From Candidatus Zixiibacteriota bacterium (lineage in GTDB: Bacteria; SM23-81), in the NCBI GenBank assembly GCA_030628225.1, contig DAOVRJ010000031.1, forward strand, positions 1 through 14,927: a DNA stretch of 14,927 nucleotides, in the 5' to 3' direction. The notes beneath the pieces are model-generated. The model saw only the letters and a program-made list of their open reading frames with translations. It was not told the DNA's origin and searched no databases. The stretch's first letter is position 1; each line of letters starts with the position of its first letter. Positions 6,818 through 14,927 of the stretch are shown here, piece after piece. Made by a program: the position numbers and the translations under genes.

Positions 6818-7576
6818 ATGGCAGAAGAAAATGATGTCGCCGAGGTCGTACAGCCCAAAGAAACAAAACCGATGACCGCGTGGCAAAAAGTCTGGGGGAT
6901 CTTTTTTGATCCCAGAAAATCTTTTTCTTCTCTATCAGAAAGGCCTACTTGGATTCTTCCTGTGATAGTGCTGATCATCATTGCGATGATCACCAGCGTT
7001 ATTGTCGCGCCCTTTAGCATACAAGAAACTATTGAGAGGATCGATCAAAACCCCCGGTTGACCGTCGAACAGAAGGAACAGATTATCGAGGATATACAGG
7101 AACGGCAGGCCAAACCGTGGATGAAGCTCATCAGCTACGGCATCGGTCCTATTGTGGCGATTTTTTTCATCGTTTTTATTGTGAGCGCTGTATTGTATTT
7201 CGGCGGCAATGTGCTCCTGGGAGGAGATGCCGGCTTTAAACAGGTCCTTTCCGTTTACAGCTGGTCTAGCCTGGTATCCATCCCGGCCTTTATCGTGAAA
7301 GCGCCCTTGATGTTGATAAAAAACAGCGCCCACGTTCATACCAGCCTGGCCGCCATCATGCCCTCAGGCAGCGACGAAAGCGTCATTTTCAAGATACTGA
7401 CGCATACCGATATCTTCACCATCTGGGAGATCTGTTTGATCTCCATTGGATTGGCCGTTGTCTATAGATTTTCCACTAAGAGATTAGCGTGGTTGGTCAT
7501 CTTTTTGTATCTAATTTATGTCATGGGAAGCGTGGGATTCAGCCTGTTGACCAGAGGCCGTTTCATGATGGGATGA
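6818..7576 (+). CDS. Yip1-domain integral membrane protein
   Basis: The ATG at 6818 is chosen because CGGAGG sits 6 bases upstream; an in-frame TTG at 6803 has no such signal. The product has 252 residues with five likely membrane helices at about 45-66, 106-134, 146-168, 199-217 and 222-244. The N-terminal part, with WQKVWGIFFDPRKSF (22-36) and a P-W pair before helix 1, is the typical opening of bacterial Yip1-family proteins. Residues 70-100, between helices 1 and 2, are charged and probably helical. The biochemical role of bacterial Yip1 proteins is not established. The gene follows the tonB terminator and precedes a complete ABC exporter set in the same direction, so it may assist or regulate that exporter (inference). 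No strong promoter could be pinned upstream. Confidence 0.82.
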   Translation: MAEENDVAEVVQPKETKPMTAWQKVWGIFFDPRKSFSSLSERPTWILPVIVLIIIAMITSVIVAPFSIQETIERIDQNPRLTVEQKEQIIEDIQERQAKPWMKLISYGIGPIVAIFFIVFIVSAVLYFGGNVLLGGDAGFKQVLSVYSWSSLVSIPAFIVKAPLMLIKNSAHVHTSLAAIMPSGSDESVIFKILTHTDIFTIWEICLISIGLAVVYRFSTKRLAWLVIFLYLIYVMGSVGFSLLTRGRFMMG

Positions 7577-7655
7577 TGTCGCAATAAAAGGGGATAAACC
7601 ATTTGGTGTCAGGATTCAATGTTCGCTCGTCTAATATCTTGAGGATGGTGATGTG

Positions 7656-8990
7656 ATGAAGGTGAAAACCGGTTTGATGCCCGGATTTGTAGTGTTTATT
7701 TTATTTCTGGCGTTGGCCTGGGTTTCGTTGCCGGCAGAGGAAAATTCCTCCTCCGTCGTTCGGACGCTGACCCTGGAAGAGTGTATCTCCATCGCTTTGG
7801 AATACAACGCCGATGCTGTGATCGCTCTCAAATCTGTGAAGCTGGCGAGGGCGGAAGTGTTGGGGGCGGTGGCTAATTTCATCCCGCACTTGAGCTCCAC
7901 TTCATCTTATTCACGGGCTCCAGCGGGGACGTATTATGATCCCAGCACTGGCGTTTTATCTCCGCACTCATATAGGACATCACTTAACCTCAGCCAATCC
8001 CTGTTCAATGGTGGATACAATCTGGCCTACCTCTCTCACGCTCGTGCGGGCAAGCAAGGGGCAGAGGACAGCTACGAGAACACCATGCAGCTAATAGCCT
8101 TGGATGTCAAAATACGCTATTTCAGTCTCCTCAAGAACGGCAGGTTGTTGCGCGTGGCCGAGGAGCTGGTGCGCAGCTCGGAGGAGCGGGCGAAAAGGGA
8201 ACAGAGCCTTTACGAGATTGGGGCCACGGCCAAGGCGAATCTGCTAAGGGCCAAGGTCAAGTTGGGCGAAGACCGGCTTTACTTGATCTCCGGGCGCAAC
8301 GATCTCAGCTTGGCCCGGGCCGATTTGAATGACATTCTGGGTTGGCATCTGGACACCCTGGTGGAGGTGGTGGATAACCTCACCGTGGAAAGAGTCTCTT
8401 TTAACCTGCCAGCCTTGACTGAGCAAGCCGTCTCGCGACATCCCTCGGTAAGGATGGCCAGAACTCAGGTGCAGCAGGCCAAAGCCTCATTGGGAATGGC
8501 CAAGAGTGGCTGCTTGCCCAGTCTCTCGGCCAGCGGCGGCTACTCATGGGCTGACATCGATCTGCCCGAAGATATGACCGACTGGAAAGATCACGATTCA
8601 TGGGGGGTGGAACTGTCCCTGAGCGTGCCCATTTTCGACGGTTTCGCCACCAAATCCAACATTCGCCAGGCCAAGCTCAATCTGGCTATAGCCGAGGAGA
8701 ATTTGAAACAGGCTAAACGGGAAATTATCCTGGCTGTTAAGCGGGCCTTTTTGAGTGTGACCGAGGCCGAGGAGCGTATCCAGGTGGCTGAGGAAAGCTT
8801 GGTTTTGGCCGAGGAAGAGGCGCGTTTGGCCGAGGAGCGATATCGACTGGGAGCCAGCTTTATGCTGGAGCTTATCGACTCCCAGGTGGCTTTTTCCACC
8901 GCTCAGTTGAATTATATCTCCGCCCTGTATGACTACAATCTTGCCGTGGCGCAACTGGAGCAAGCCGTTGGCAAGCCCGTTGCTCCATGA
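7656..8990 (+). CDS. TolC-family outer-membrane efflux protein
   Basis: The 444-residue protein should form a trimeric outer-membrane channel with a periplasmic alpha-barrel. Residues 8-27 are the signal-peptide core. The mature part starts with the usual LTLEECISIALEYN (38-51). Two internal repeats each have long helices and amphipathic strands: the first repeat has TSLNLSQSLFNGG (108-120) and the second VELSLSVPIFDG (318-329), both typical of OEP-family strand regions. The second repeat ends with long Glu/Ala-rich helices (340-440), rich in residues suited to coiled coil. The length matches the family. Either GTG 7653 or ATG 7656 could start translation; GAGG lies at 7641-7644. It pairs with the adaptor and ABC genes that follow to make a tripartite exporter. 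Confidence 0.93.
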   Translation: MKVKTGLMPGFVVFILFLALAWVSLPAEENSSSVVRTLTLEECISIALEYNADAVIALKSVKLARAEVLGAVANFIPHLSSTSSYSRAPAGTYYDPSTGVLSPHSYRTSLNLSQSLFNGGYNLAYLSHARAGKQGAEDSYENTMQLIALDVKIRYFSLLKNGRLLRVAEELVRSSEERAKREQSLYEIGATAKANLLRAKVKLGEDRLYLISGRNDLSLARADLNDILGWHLDTLVEVVDNLTVERVSFNLPALTEQAVSRHPSVRMARTQVQQAKASLGMAKSGCLPSLSASGGYSWADIDLPEDMTDWKDHDSWGVELSLSVPIFDGFATKSNIRQAKLNLAIAEENLKQAKREIILAVKRAFLSVTEAEERIQVAEESLVLAEEEARLAEERYRLGASFMLELIDSQVAFSTAQLNYISALYDYNLAVAQLEQAVGKPVAP

Positions 8991-9041
8991 TACGGATCAG
9001 AGTTAGATTGCTTTTTATCCGCCAGTGAGGAGGTTTTGTGA

Positions 9042-10358
9042 ATGGCCAAAAAGAAGAAACTGTTCGTGGGTCTGGCCATAGGTCTCTTGGTGGTCGTCAT
9101 CATCGTGCTCAATTTGGTGAAGAGCTCCGAGAAGGCCGTTGAGGTCCAGGCAGAAAAGGTCAAGACAGGAATGATCACTTCCACCGTCTCCGCGGCAGGC
9201 AGGGTGCAGCCCGAGACGGAGGTGGATATTAGCGCCAACGTCAGTGGGAAGATCGTCCAAATGGGCGTGAAAGAGGGGCAGGTGGTGGAGGAGGGACAAT
9301 TTTTAGTTCAATTGGACCGGAACCGCTACCAGGCTATGGTGGATCAAGCTAAAGCCCAGCTAGCCTCGGCAGAGGCCCGTTTGGTGGAGGTAGAGGCTGA
9401 GTTTCGAAGAGTGAAAGAACTGTACGATGCCCAACTTACCTCTGATGCAGATTTAGAGGCGGCCAAGGCTCGTCGAGATGTGGACAAGGCCAATTACAGC
9501 GCTGCCAAAGCATACCTGGATAAGGTGCGGGATGATCTCTCCAAAACCACCATTCTCTCGCCAATGGCAGGGACCATCTCCCAGCTTAACTCAGAGGTAG
9601 GTGAGGTGGTCTTAGGGACGGAGCAATTCTCCGGAACGGTGATAATGACCGTCGCCGACCTCTCCCGCATGGAGGTGGAGGCGGATGTGGATGAGACGGA
9701 CATCGTTGATGTGTGCATCGGCCAGTCGGCCGATATCGAGGTGGATGCCCTGCCGGACACGATGCTGCAGGGAGAGGTAACGGAAATCGCCAACACCGCC
9801 TTCACCCTCGGCCGAGGCACCCAGGAGGAGGTGACCAATTTCAAGGTGAAGGTGGCTGTTCTGGACGACGTTTCCAGTTTGAAGCCGGGGATGTCGGCCA
9901 CCGTGGATATAGAGACCGCTTTCCGCGAGGACGTCCTGCACGTGCCCATCCAGTGTGTGGTCATGCGAGCTCCCAAATCTGAGGAAGAGGAGGAAGGAGA
10001 GAAAGGCGAAGAGGCCGAAGGAGAGAGGGAAAAGGAAGCAAAAACGCCAGGATCGCGGAGGCGCAGTGGACGTCGGAGGGAGGGATCTACCGCTGGCGGG
10101 ACCGGCTCGGAGGACCAACGAAAAGAAAAGAAAGAACTCATCGAGGTGATTTTTGTGGTTGAGGACGGTACGGCCAAGATGGTGCCGATTAAGAGAGGCA
10201 TCGGCAGCGATACCGATACCGAGATTATCTCGGGCCTGGAGGGTGATGATCTGGTCATTACCGGAAGTTACCGGGCTTTAAGGGATTTGCGGGATGGTCA
10301 AAAGGTCAAGGTCAAGAAACCCACTGGGAAACAAGCCGTAGATACAGATGAGGACTGA
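9042..10358 (+). CDS. HlyD/MacA-type periplasmic adaptor (membrane fusion protein)
   Basis: The 438-residue protein bridges the inner-membrane ABC transporter and the TolC-family channel. A lysine-rich start and one membrane anchor (7-26) fix it in the inner membrane. A lipoyl-like half (58-93, with [18 protein letters not shown]) is followed by a helical hairpin of about 97-170. The second lipoyl half (171-192) and beta-barrel domain (205-305, ending [10 protein letters not shown]) come next, then the membrane-proximal domain from 366. Residues 312-365 are an unusual charged insertion: glutamate-rich first, then arginine-rich. GAGGAGG lies 8 bases before the ATG. The stop overlaps the region in which the ATPase gene starts, so translation is probably coupled. 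The substrate is not deducible; MacAB-type systems move macrolides, lipoproteins or peptides. Confidence 0.93.
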   Translation: MAKKKKLFVGLAIGLLVVVIIVLNLVKSSEKAVEVQAEKVKTGMITSTVSAAGRVQPETEVDISANVSGKIVQMGVKEGQVVEEGQFLVQLDRNRYQAMVDQAKAQLASAEARLVEVEAEFRRVKELYDAQLTSDADLEAAKARRDVDKANYSAAKAYLDKVRDDLSKTTILSPMAGTISQLNSEVGEVVLGTEQFSGTVIMTVADLSRMEVEADVDETDIVDVCIGQSADIEVDALPDTMLQGEVTEIANTAFTLGRGTQEEVTNFKVKVAVLDDVSSLKPGMSATVDIETAFREDVLHVPIQCVVMRAPKSEEEEEGEKGEEAEGEREKEAKTPGSRRRSGRRREGSTAGGTGSEDQRKEKKELIEVIFVVEDGTAKMVPIKRGIGSDTDTEIISGLEGDDLVITGSYRALRDLRDGQKVKVKKPTGKQAVDTDED

Positions 10359-10362
10359 TGGG

Positions 10363-11055
10363 ATGACCATGTTAATTGAGATCAAAAACATCACCAAGAT
10401 CTACCACGTAGGTACCGTGGCAGTGCCCGCCTTACAGAGTATTAATCTGCAGATCGAGTCCAATGAGTATCTCTCCATCATGGGCCCCTCCGGCTCCGGA
10501 AAATCCACCCTGATGAATATCCTCGGGTGCTTAGATACTCCCACCGGAGGTACCTACAACTTCAAAGGCCGGGAGATCGCCGGCCTGGACGATAACCAAC
10601 TGGCTGAGATTCGCAATCGCGAAATTGGATTTGTGTTTCAGACCTTCAATTTGCTCCCCCGGGCCACCGCTCTTCACAACGTCGAGTTGCCCCTTATTTA
10701 CAATGGCACTCCCGCCAGAGAGCGTCGAAAAACCGCCAGAGAGGCCCTCGAAGCCGTCGGTCTGTCCGACCGGGCGCATCATCGCCCCAATGAGCTCTCC
10801 GGTGGTCAGCGTCAGCGAGTGGCCATCGCTCGGGCACTGGTGAATCAACCCTCTGTTATCCTGGCAGATGAACCCACCGGAAATCTGGATAGCAAGACCG
10901 GTGAGGAGATCATGCAGGTCTTCGAGCAGATCCACCAGGCTGGCAACACCATCATCTTGGTAACCCACGAGGAGTACATCGCCGAACACACACAGCGCAG
11001 CATTCGCCTGCTGGACGGAAAAGTGGCCTCGGATGAGATCCGCTCAGAGTGTTGA
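10363..11055 (+). CDS. ABC transporter ATP-binding protein, MacB/LolD type
   Basis: The 230-residue ATPase powers the exporter from the cytoplasmic side. All motifs are intact, numbered from the chosen start: Walker [10 protein letters not shown] (41-49), Q-loop Gln93, signature LSGGQ (145-149), Walker B ILADEP (166-171) with catalytic Glu170, D-loop, and switch His202. The spacing and the sequence around [12 protein letters not shown] place it with the MacB/LolD/FtsE group. ATG 10363 is chosen over ATG 10348 and 10369 because GAGGA lies 8 bases upstream, inside the adaptor gene. It is a stand-alone ATPase, unlike E. coli MacB, in which ATPase and permease are fused. The two following permease genes are its likely partners. 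Confidence 0.95.
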   Translation: MTMLIEIKNITKIYHVGTVAVPALQSINLQIESNEYLSIMGPSGSGKSTLMNILGCLDTPTGGTYNFKGREIAGLDDNQLAEIRNREIGFVFQTFNLLPRATALHNVELPLIYNGTPARERRKTAREALEAVGLSDRAHHRPNELSGGQRQRVAIARALVNQPSVILADEPTGNLDSKTGEEIMQVFEQIHQAGNTIILVTHEEYIAEHTQRSIRLLDGKVASDEIRSEC

Positions 11056-11081
11056 TCTTGAAAGTACTTATCAAATCCGCA

Positions 11082-11131
11082 GGGGCCCGGTGGCCAGCCT
11101 TCTTGCCGCCGCTGGTTTCCCCAGAATTTTT
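11082..11131 (+). terminator. Possible attenuating hairpin inside the exporter operon
   Basis: GGCCAGC (11092-11098) can pair with GCTGGTT (11111-11117), with two G-U pairs. An outer GGGG (11082-11085) can pair with CCCC (11119-11122). AGAA and five T residues (11127-11131) follow. It lies in the only long gap of the operon, between the ATPase and the first permease. It might cause partial termination or protect upstream mRNA. Confidence 0.3.
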
Positions 11132-11157
11132 AACGAAGCTCAACTCCCCTCAATAAG

Positions 11158-12381
11158 ATGAATCTGAGAGAGATTGCTGAGAGCATCCGCATCGCCATGG
11201 GTGCCCTCAGGATGCATAAGATTCGAGCTGCTCTGACCACCTTGGGCATTCTCATCGGGGTTACTACGGTCATCAGCCTGATTTCCCTTATCCAGGGTTT
11301 GAATCGAAGTTTCACCGGACAGGTGGCTAGCCTGGGCTCCAATGTCCTCTATGTGGAAAAATTCCCCTGGTTTTCCCATGAGGACTGGTATAAATATAGG
11401 AATCGGAAAGACATCACCCGCCAGCAGGCCGAAGCACTGGCCGGTATGGTGATCACTGCGGAGCATGTGGCCCCTGTTGTATACACCCGCCGTCCGCTGA
11501 AGTACCAAGATGCTTGGGCCGAGGCTATTCTGATCAGAGGAACCACGCCGGAGTATCAGGAAGTAGCCGATGTTTCCGTCGAATATGGCCGGTTTTTTTC
11601 CCAGGTGGACGACCAACGACGTAATCAGGTCTGCGTGCTGGGGATAGCAGTGGTGGAGGCACTCTTCAAGGACGTAGATCCCCTGCACAAGAGAGTGCGC
11701 ATCGGCCCATATAAATTCCTGGTTGTGGGGGTGAAAGAGAAGAAAGGCAACCTGTTGGGTTTCAACCAGGATGAGGATGTCATCATCCCCATTCGTGTTT
11801 TCGAAAAGCTGTTCGGCACCTACAGATCGCTGGATATCGTCGTGGAGGCGATCAACGCAGAGACAATGGAGGAGACAAGCGAAGAGGTTCGCTGGGCCAT
11901 GAGGTTGATTCGAAAAGTGCCTCCCGGAGAACCTGACGATTTCTCCATCAATCAGCAGGATATGCTTACCGATATGTACCAGAAGGTAACTGGCACCATC
12001 TATCTGGTGATGATCGGCATCGGCACCATTGCCTTGGTGGTGGGTGGTATCGGGATCATGAACATCATGCTGGTCTCGGTAACCGAGAGGACCCGGGAGA
12101 TCGGCATTCGAAAAGCCCTGGGTGCACGGAGCCGGAATATTCTCTGGCAGTTTCTGGTGGAAGCTGTGACCCTGAGCAGTTTGGGCGGCGTAATTGGTAT
12201 TCTCATCGGGTTTAGTTTGGGGAAGCTAATTGCTGCCGTTTCTCCACTCCCCGCCGCGGTTTCCATGTGGTCTGTGTTCCTGGGATTAGGATTTTCATCG
12301 GCCGTGGGGATTTTCTTTGGTCTTTACCCGGCAGCCAAGGCATCTCGATTAGATCCTATTGAGGCTCTGCGGTACGAGTAA
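11158..12381 (+). CDS. ABC transporter permease, MacB/FtsX family, first copy
   Basis: This 407-residue permease has the MacB layout: a cytoplasmic amphipathic start, membrane helix 1 at about 24-46, a large periplasmic domain (about 50-275), then helices at 281-306, 336-361 and 369-391. The FtsX domain shows GGIGIMNIMLVSVTERTREIG (296-316) and the ending PAAKASRLDPIEALRYE (391-407), which are family hallmarks. In MacB, movements of the periplasmic domain and stalk drive substrate toward the adaptor and TolC. The ATG is unusual in having no clear Shine-Dalgarno sequence: the preceding bases are CTCCCCTCAATAAG. No other start exists between it and an in-frame stop at 11131-11133. It is paralogous to the next gene and lies 102 bases after the ATPase gene. 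Confidence 0.93.
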   Translation: MNLREIAESIRIAMGALRMHKIRAALTTLGILIGVTTVISLISLIQGLNRSFTGQVASLGSNVLYVEKFPWFSHEDWYKYRNRKDITRQQAEALAGMVITAEHVAPVVYTRRPLKYQDAWAEAILIRGTTPEYQEVADVSVEYGRFFSQVDDQRRNQVCVLGIAVVEALFKDVDPLHKRVRIGPYKFLVVGVKEKKGNLLGFNQDEDVIIPIRVFEKLFGTYRSLDIVVEAINAETMEETSEEVRWAMRLIRKVPPGEPDDFSINQQDMLTDMYQKVTGTIYLVMIGIGTIALVVGGIGIMNIMLVSVTERTREIGIRKALGARSRNILWQFLVEAVTLSSLGGVIGILIGFSLGKLIAAVSPLPAAVSMWSVFLGLGFSSAVGIFFGLYPAAKASRLDPIEALRYE

Positions 12382-12394
12382 GAGAGGAACAGGA

Positions 12395-13621
12395 ATGGAG
12401 GTCAAAGAGAGCATTCAGATGGCCCTGGGGTCTCTCAAAACGCACAAGTTGCGTTCTGTGCTGACCACCCTGGGAATCATCGTCGGTGTGACTACGGTGG
12501 TTGGGATGCTGTCTCTTACACAAGGGCTCAAAAGAAGCATTGAGGATCAGGTGCGATCCTTGGGGGCCAACACTTTTACCGTCCGCAAATTTCCGGCCAT
12601 TATCACTTCCGGCAAACAATGGCGCAAATATGCGCGCCGCAAGAATCTAACTTATGAGGATGCCCTGGCCATCGAAGAGCTATGCCCGTCCGTGCAGACT
12701 GTGGCCCCCGATATCAACCTCTATCCCGGGGAGACAATACGGTACAGGGGCGAATCCACCGATCGGGTGCCCATATGGGGGGTGACGGAAACATACCTGG
12801 ATGTCTTTTCCTATTTTGTGCAGTGGGGGCGCTTTATTACCCCCACGGACGTAGAGCACAGGCGGAAGGTATGCGTGCTGGGCGCCAATATTTTGAACCG
12901 ATTGTTCCCCTATGAGGATCCAGTGGGCAAATATGTGCGCAGTGGCCCGCATAGATTTCTGGTGGTGGGTATTCTGGAGGAGAAGGGGAGCTTTATGGGA
13001 CAGAGTCAGGACAACCTGGTCATGATACCCCTGACTACCCTCCAGAAAATAGCCGGGGAAAGGCTGAATGTGGATATAGGGGTACAGGCCAAAGGACCGG
13101 GATCTTGGAATGCTGCTCTGGACGAGGTCACCACCCTTTTGCGCCGCCGGAGAGGTTTGCCCTACAATGAGCCCAACGATTTCGAGATTCTCACCCAGGA
13201 TTCTCTGATGGAGATGTTCAACAACATCACAGGAGCTGCCTTCGCTGTGGTCATCGGAGTGGCCTCCATCTCTTTGCTGGTAGGAGGCATCGGGATCATG
13301 AACATCATGCTGGTTACGGTGACCGAAAGGACACGGGAAATCGGCATCAGGAAAGCTCTGGGAGCCAAGCGGAGTGATATCCTGTGGCAGTTTCTCATCG
13401 AGGCCACGGTTCTTAGCGGTGTCGGTGGCACCCTGGGCGTCTTGCTGGGGTTTAGTATCGGTAAGTTGGTAGGTGTCCTCTCTCCTCTACCAGCCGTGGT
13501 TCCTATCTGGACCATTTTTTTGGGTTTAGGATTTTCCTCAGTAGTGGGTTTATTCTTCGGCATCTATCCGGCCACGAAAGCTGCCAGGCTGGATCCTATT
13601 GTCGCTCTGCATTACGAGTAG
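12395..13621 (+). CDS. ABC transporter permease, MacB/FtsX family, second copy
   Basis: The 408-residue protein is almost the same length as the preceding permease and has the same plan: helix 1 at about 20-44, periplasmic domain to about 277, then helices at 282-307, 337-362 and 370-392. The GGIGIMNIMLVTVTERTREIG stretch (297-317) and the ending RLDPIVALHYE are nearly identical to those of its neighbour, while the periplasmic domains differ widely. ATG 12395 is chosen because AGAGAGG lies about 6 bases upstream. An in-frame TTG at 12359 would overlap the first permease and add 12 unconserved residues. The pair most simply forms a heterodimer around an ATPase dimer (inference). No clear terminator follows it. 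Confidence 0.92.
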   Translation: MEVKESIQMALGSLKTHKLRSVLTTLGIIVGVTTVVGMLSLTQGLKRSIEDQVRSLGANTFTVRKFPAIITSGKQWRKYARRKNLTYEDALAIEELCPSVQTVAPDINLYPGETIRYRGESTDRVPIWGVTETYLDVFSYFVQWGRFITPTDVEHRRKVCVLGANILNRLFPYEDPVGKYVRSGPHRFLVVGILEEKGSFMGQSQDNLVMIPLTTLQKIAGERLNVDIGVQAKGPGSWNAALDEVTTLLRRRRGLPYNEPNDFEILTQDSLMEMFNNITGAAFAVVIGVASISLLVGGIGIMNIMLVTVTERTREIGIRKALGAKRSDILWQFLIEATVLSGVGGTLGVLLGFSIGKLVGVLSPLPAVVPIWTIFLGLGFSSVVGLFFGIYPATKAARLDPIVALHYE

Positions 13622-13665
13622 TCCCCATATTTTTCATATCCCGGCTTAGACCGTCCATTTTCTTC

Positions 13666-13694
13666 TTGCATTTCTCCGCCCGATTCCGTATAGT
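13666..13694 (+). promoter_or_regulatory. Promoter for the GWxTD-type protein gene
   Basis: TTGCAT (13666-13671), a 17-base spacer and TATAGT (13689-13694) resemble a sigma70-type promoter with a good -10 and a weaker -35. It lies in the 116-base gap after the second permease, which suggests the last gene has its own transcript. A small GGCT/AGCC hairpin follows at 13706-13719. Confidence 0.5.
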
Positions 13695-13737
13695 ATTTTT
13701 TTAACGGCTAAAGAGAGCCTTTCCTCAAGGAGGGCAT

Positions 13738-14927
13738 ATGTCCCTTCTGCCCCGCAAAAATCAGTGGATCCCTGCTGTTTTTATCCTGGCCTGTTTCCTC
13801 TTCTGTGCACCCCATCTTTTTGCAAACCGCCAAGGGATTAAGAACTTAGCAGAAGGACCGAATACTTTCTTCGTGGACAGTGCCAATTTCCTCGATCCTG
13901 AGACCGGCACATCCCGATTGGAAGTTTACTACAAAGTGGCCAACGACCACCTCCAGTTCATCAAAGAGAAGGATGGCTATCGAGCCTCCTTCCAGATCCT
14001 CTGTGTTGTCAATGATCAGAAGGGTCATCAGGTGACGGGGGATATAGTTTCCGACACCCAGTGGGTTAGGACCTACGACGAGACAAACTCTCGCCGGGAG
14101 TTCGCCCACGGACAGTTAGTCTTTTTCCTGCCTTCAGGGGAATATGGACTTCGTGTTTGGGTCGAGGACCGGTATTGTAACGAAATGGTCCGTATGGAGA
14201 GACAGGCGTTGGTATTTTCCTTTGACGGTCCCTCCCTGGTGCTCAGTGATCTCCTTCTGGCCAGTGAGATCTGCTCCACGGAAACCCGGAAAGGAGCGCA
14301 GGTTAGAAATGGTCTTCTGCTGGTGCCCAATGTGGATCGGGGCTACAGCGATCTGCGGCCGTTGGTTATCTTCTACTTTGAGATCTATGACCTTGCCTTC
14401 AACGGGTCGGCGAGTTCTTTTTATGAGGTGGAGTGGGAGGTGGTCGATCTTGACGGAGAGATAGCCTTGACCGACAGCGGGAAGGTGTTGAGGCGTGGAG
14501 ATCTCAGCTTTGACCACCGGGTTCTGGACATAACCTCTTTGCCGGAGGGCAAATATATTTTGAGGCTGCGTGTGAGAGATCCGCAGGCCGGGCGAACGGC
14601 TCAGCGGGAAGCACCGTTTACCTTACATTGGTCCAACCTCGGTCAGGTGGCCAAGGATTTTAAGGAGGCCGTTGCACAGTTGAGATACATCGCCACAGAA
14701 CAGGAATATCGAAAGCTGAAGGATGCTCAAGAGAATGAATGGAAAGAAGTCTGGCTGAAGTTTTGGGCCGACAGAGATCCCACGCCGGGAACGCCGCAGA
14801 ATGAGATGCAAAACGAGTTCTATCGGCGCATCGAATACACTAACGATCATTTTTCGGTTATCTCTCCCGGATGGAAATCGGATCGGGGGCGGATTTATAT
14901 CGTGCATGGACCTCCAGATGAGATCGA
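13738..14927 (+). CDS. Secreted GWxTD-domain protein, 3' end missing
   Basis: This frame is open from ATG 13738 to the right edge: 396 residues and two extra bases, with no stop. AAGGAGGG just upstream supports the start. Residues 1-29 form a signal peptide ending LFA. Residues 40-300 are probably beta-sandwich domains: an N-terminal part on hydrophobic and aromatic strands, then a second module ending near 296 with LPEGKYILRLRVRD (268-281). The GWxTD domain begins at about 303 with the characteristic YIATEQEYRKLKDA (317-330) and a helix containing FWADRDPTPGTPQNE (342-356). The name-giving motif is GWKSDRGRIYI (378-388), followed by HGPPDE. Here the Thr of GWxTD is Ser. The family's molecular role is unknown. 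It is frequent in FCB-group, Acidobacteria-like and candidate-phylum genomes. Confidence 0.85.
   Translation, partial: MSLLPRKNQWIPAVFILACFLFCAPHLFANRQGIKNLAEGPNTFFVDSANFLDPETGTSRLEVYYKVANDHLQFIKEKDGYRASFQILCVVNDQKGHQVTGDIVSDTQWVRTYDETNSRREFAHGQLVFFLPSGEYGLRVWVEDRYCNEMVRMERQALVFSFDGPSLVLSDLLLASEICSTETRKGAQVRNGLLLVPNVDRGYSDLRPLVIFYFEIYDLAFNGSASSFYEVEWEVVDLDGEIALTDSGKVLRRGDLSFDHRVLDITSLPEGKYILRLRVRDPQAGRTAQREAPFTLHWSNLGQVAKDFKEAVAQLRYIATEQEYRKLKDAQENEWKEVWLKFWADRDPTPGTPQNEMQNEFYRRIEYTNDHFSVISPGWKSDRGRIYIVHGPPDEI

Noticed and set aside
6803-6820. TTG at 6803 as the start of the Yip1 protein
   Set aside because: The Shine-Dalgarno sequence CGGAGG lies downstream of this TTG and is placed 6 bases before ATG 6818.
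9494-10258. Minus-strand open frame of 254 codons
   Set aside because: It is antisense to the periplasmic adaptor and is extremely rich in Ser, Thr and Arg. It arises from the codon pattern of the purine-rich adaptor gene and has no ribosome site or known fold.
12359-12397. TTG at 12359 as the start of the second permease
   Set aside because: It overlaps the end of the first permease and adds residues with no match to the paralogue's N-terminus. ATG 12395 has a purine-rich site and gives matching lengths.
1-14927. Mobile element, CRISPR array, toxin-antitoxin or defence island
   Set aside because: No transposase, integrase, regularly spaced repeats, tRNA-associated attachment site or known defence domain is visible on either strand.

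Overview
The window looks like chromosomal DNA of a Gram-negative (diderm) bacterium from the FCB superphylum or a neighbouring candidate phylum. Zixibacteria, KSB1-like and Latescibacteria-like lineages are the best guesses, by inference only. The evidence is a secreted subtilase ending in the 'LSQNYPNPFN' FlgD-like/type IX-style C-terminal module, a GWxTD-type protein, an ExbB-ExbD-ExbD-TonB unit, and a TolC/adaptor/ABC exporter. G+C appears to be about 50-53% throughout. No phage, IS, CRISPR, tRNA or rRNA sequence is visible.

Layout. (1) 1-996, minus strand: 5' part of a secreted Asp-box (BNR-like) protein that runs off the left edge. (2) 997-1482: divergent intergenic region with one good sigma70-type promoter on each strand and, ahead of the protease, a leader that folds as an intrinsic terminator with a competing alternative stem. 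(3) 1483-4203: multidomain secreted subtilisin-family protease. (4) 4204-4565: non-coding; holds a strong promoter whose -35 sits in a perfect 6-bp dyad, plus an 8-bp leader hairpin. (5) 4566-6673: exbB, exbD, exbD, tonB in a tight operon closed by a strong terminator at 6700-6735. (6) 6818-13621: Yip1-family membrane protein, TolC-family channel, HlyD/MacA-type adaptor, MacB/LolD-type ATPase and two tandem FtsX/MacB-type permeases, all co-directional and probably one operon. (7) 13666-14927: promoter, then the 5' part of a secreted GWxTD-type protein that runs off the right edge.

How the parts fit. Almost everything concerns the cell envelope. The ExbB/ExbD/TonB unit would couple the proton-motive force to outer-membrane transport. 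The TolC-adaptor-ABC set would export a substrate across, or extract one from, the envelope. The two edge genes and the protease are exported proteins. The type of tail on the protease is used as a secretion signal in bacteria with a type IX system, but no such secretion component is encoded here. I see no clear evidence of a wholly new defence or metabolic system. The most unusual signals are regulatory: the attenuator-like protease leader, the dyad-covered exb promoter, and the hairpin-bearing gap before a permease gene that lacks a Shine-Dalgarno sequence.
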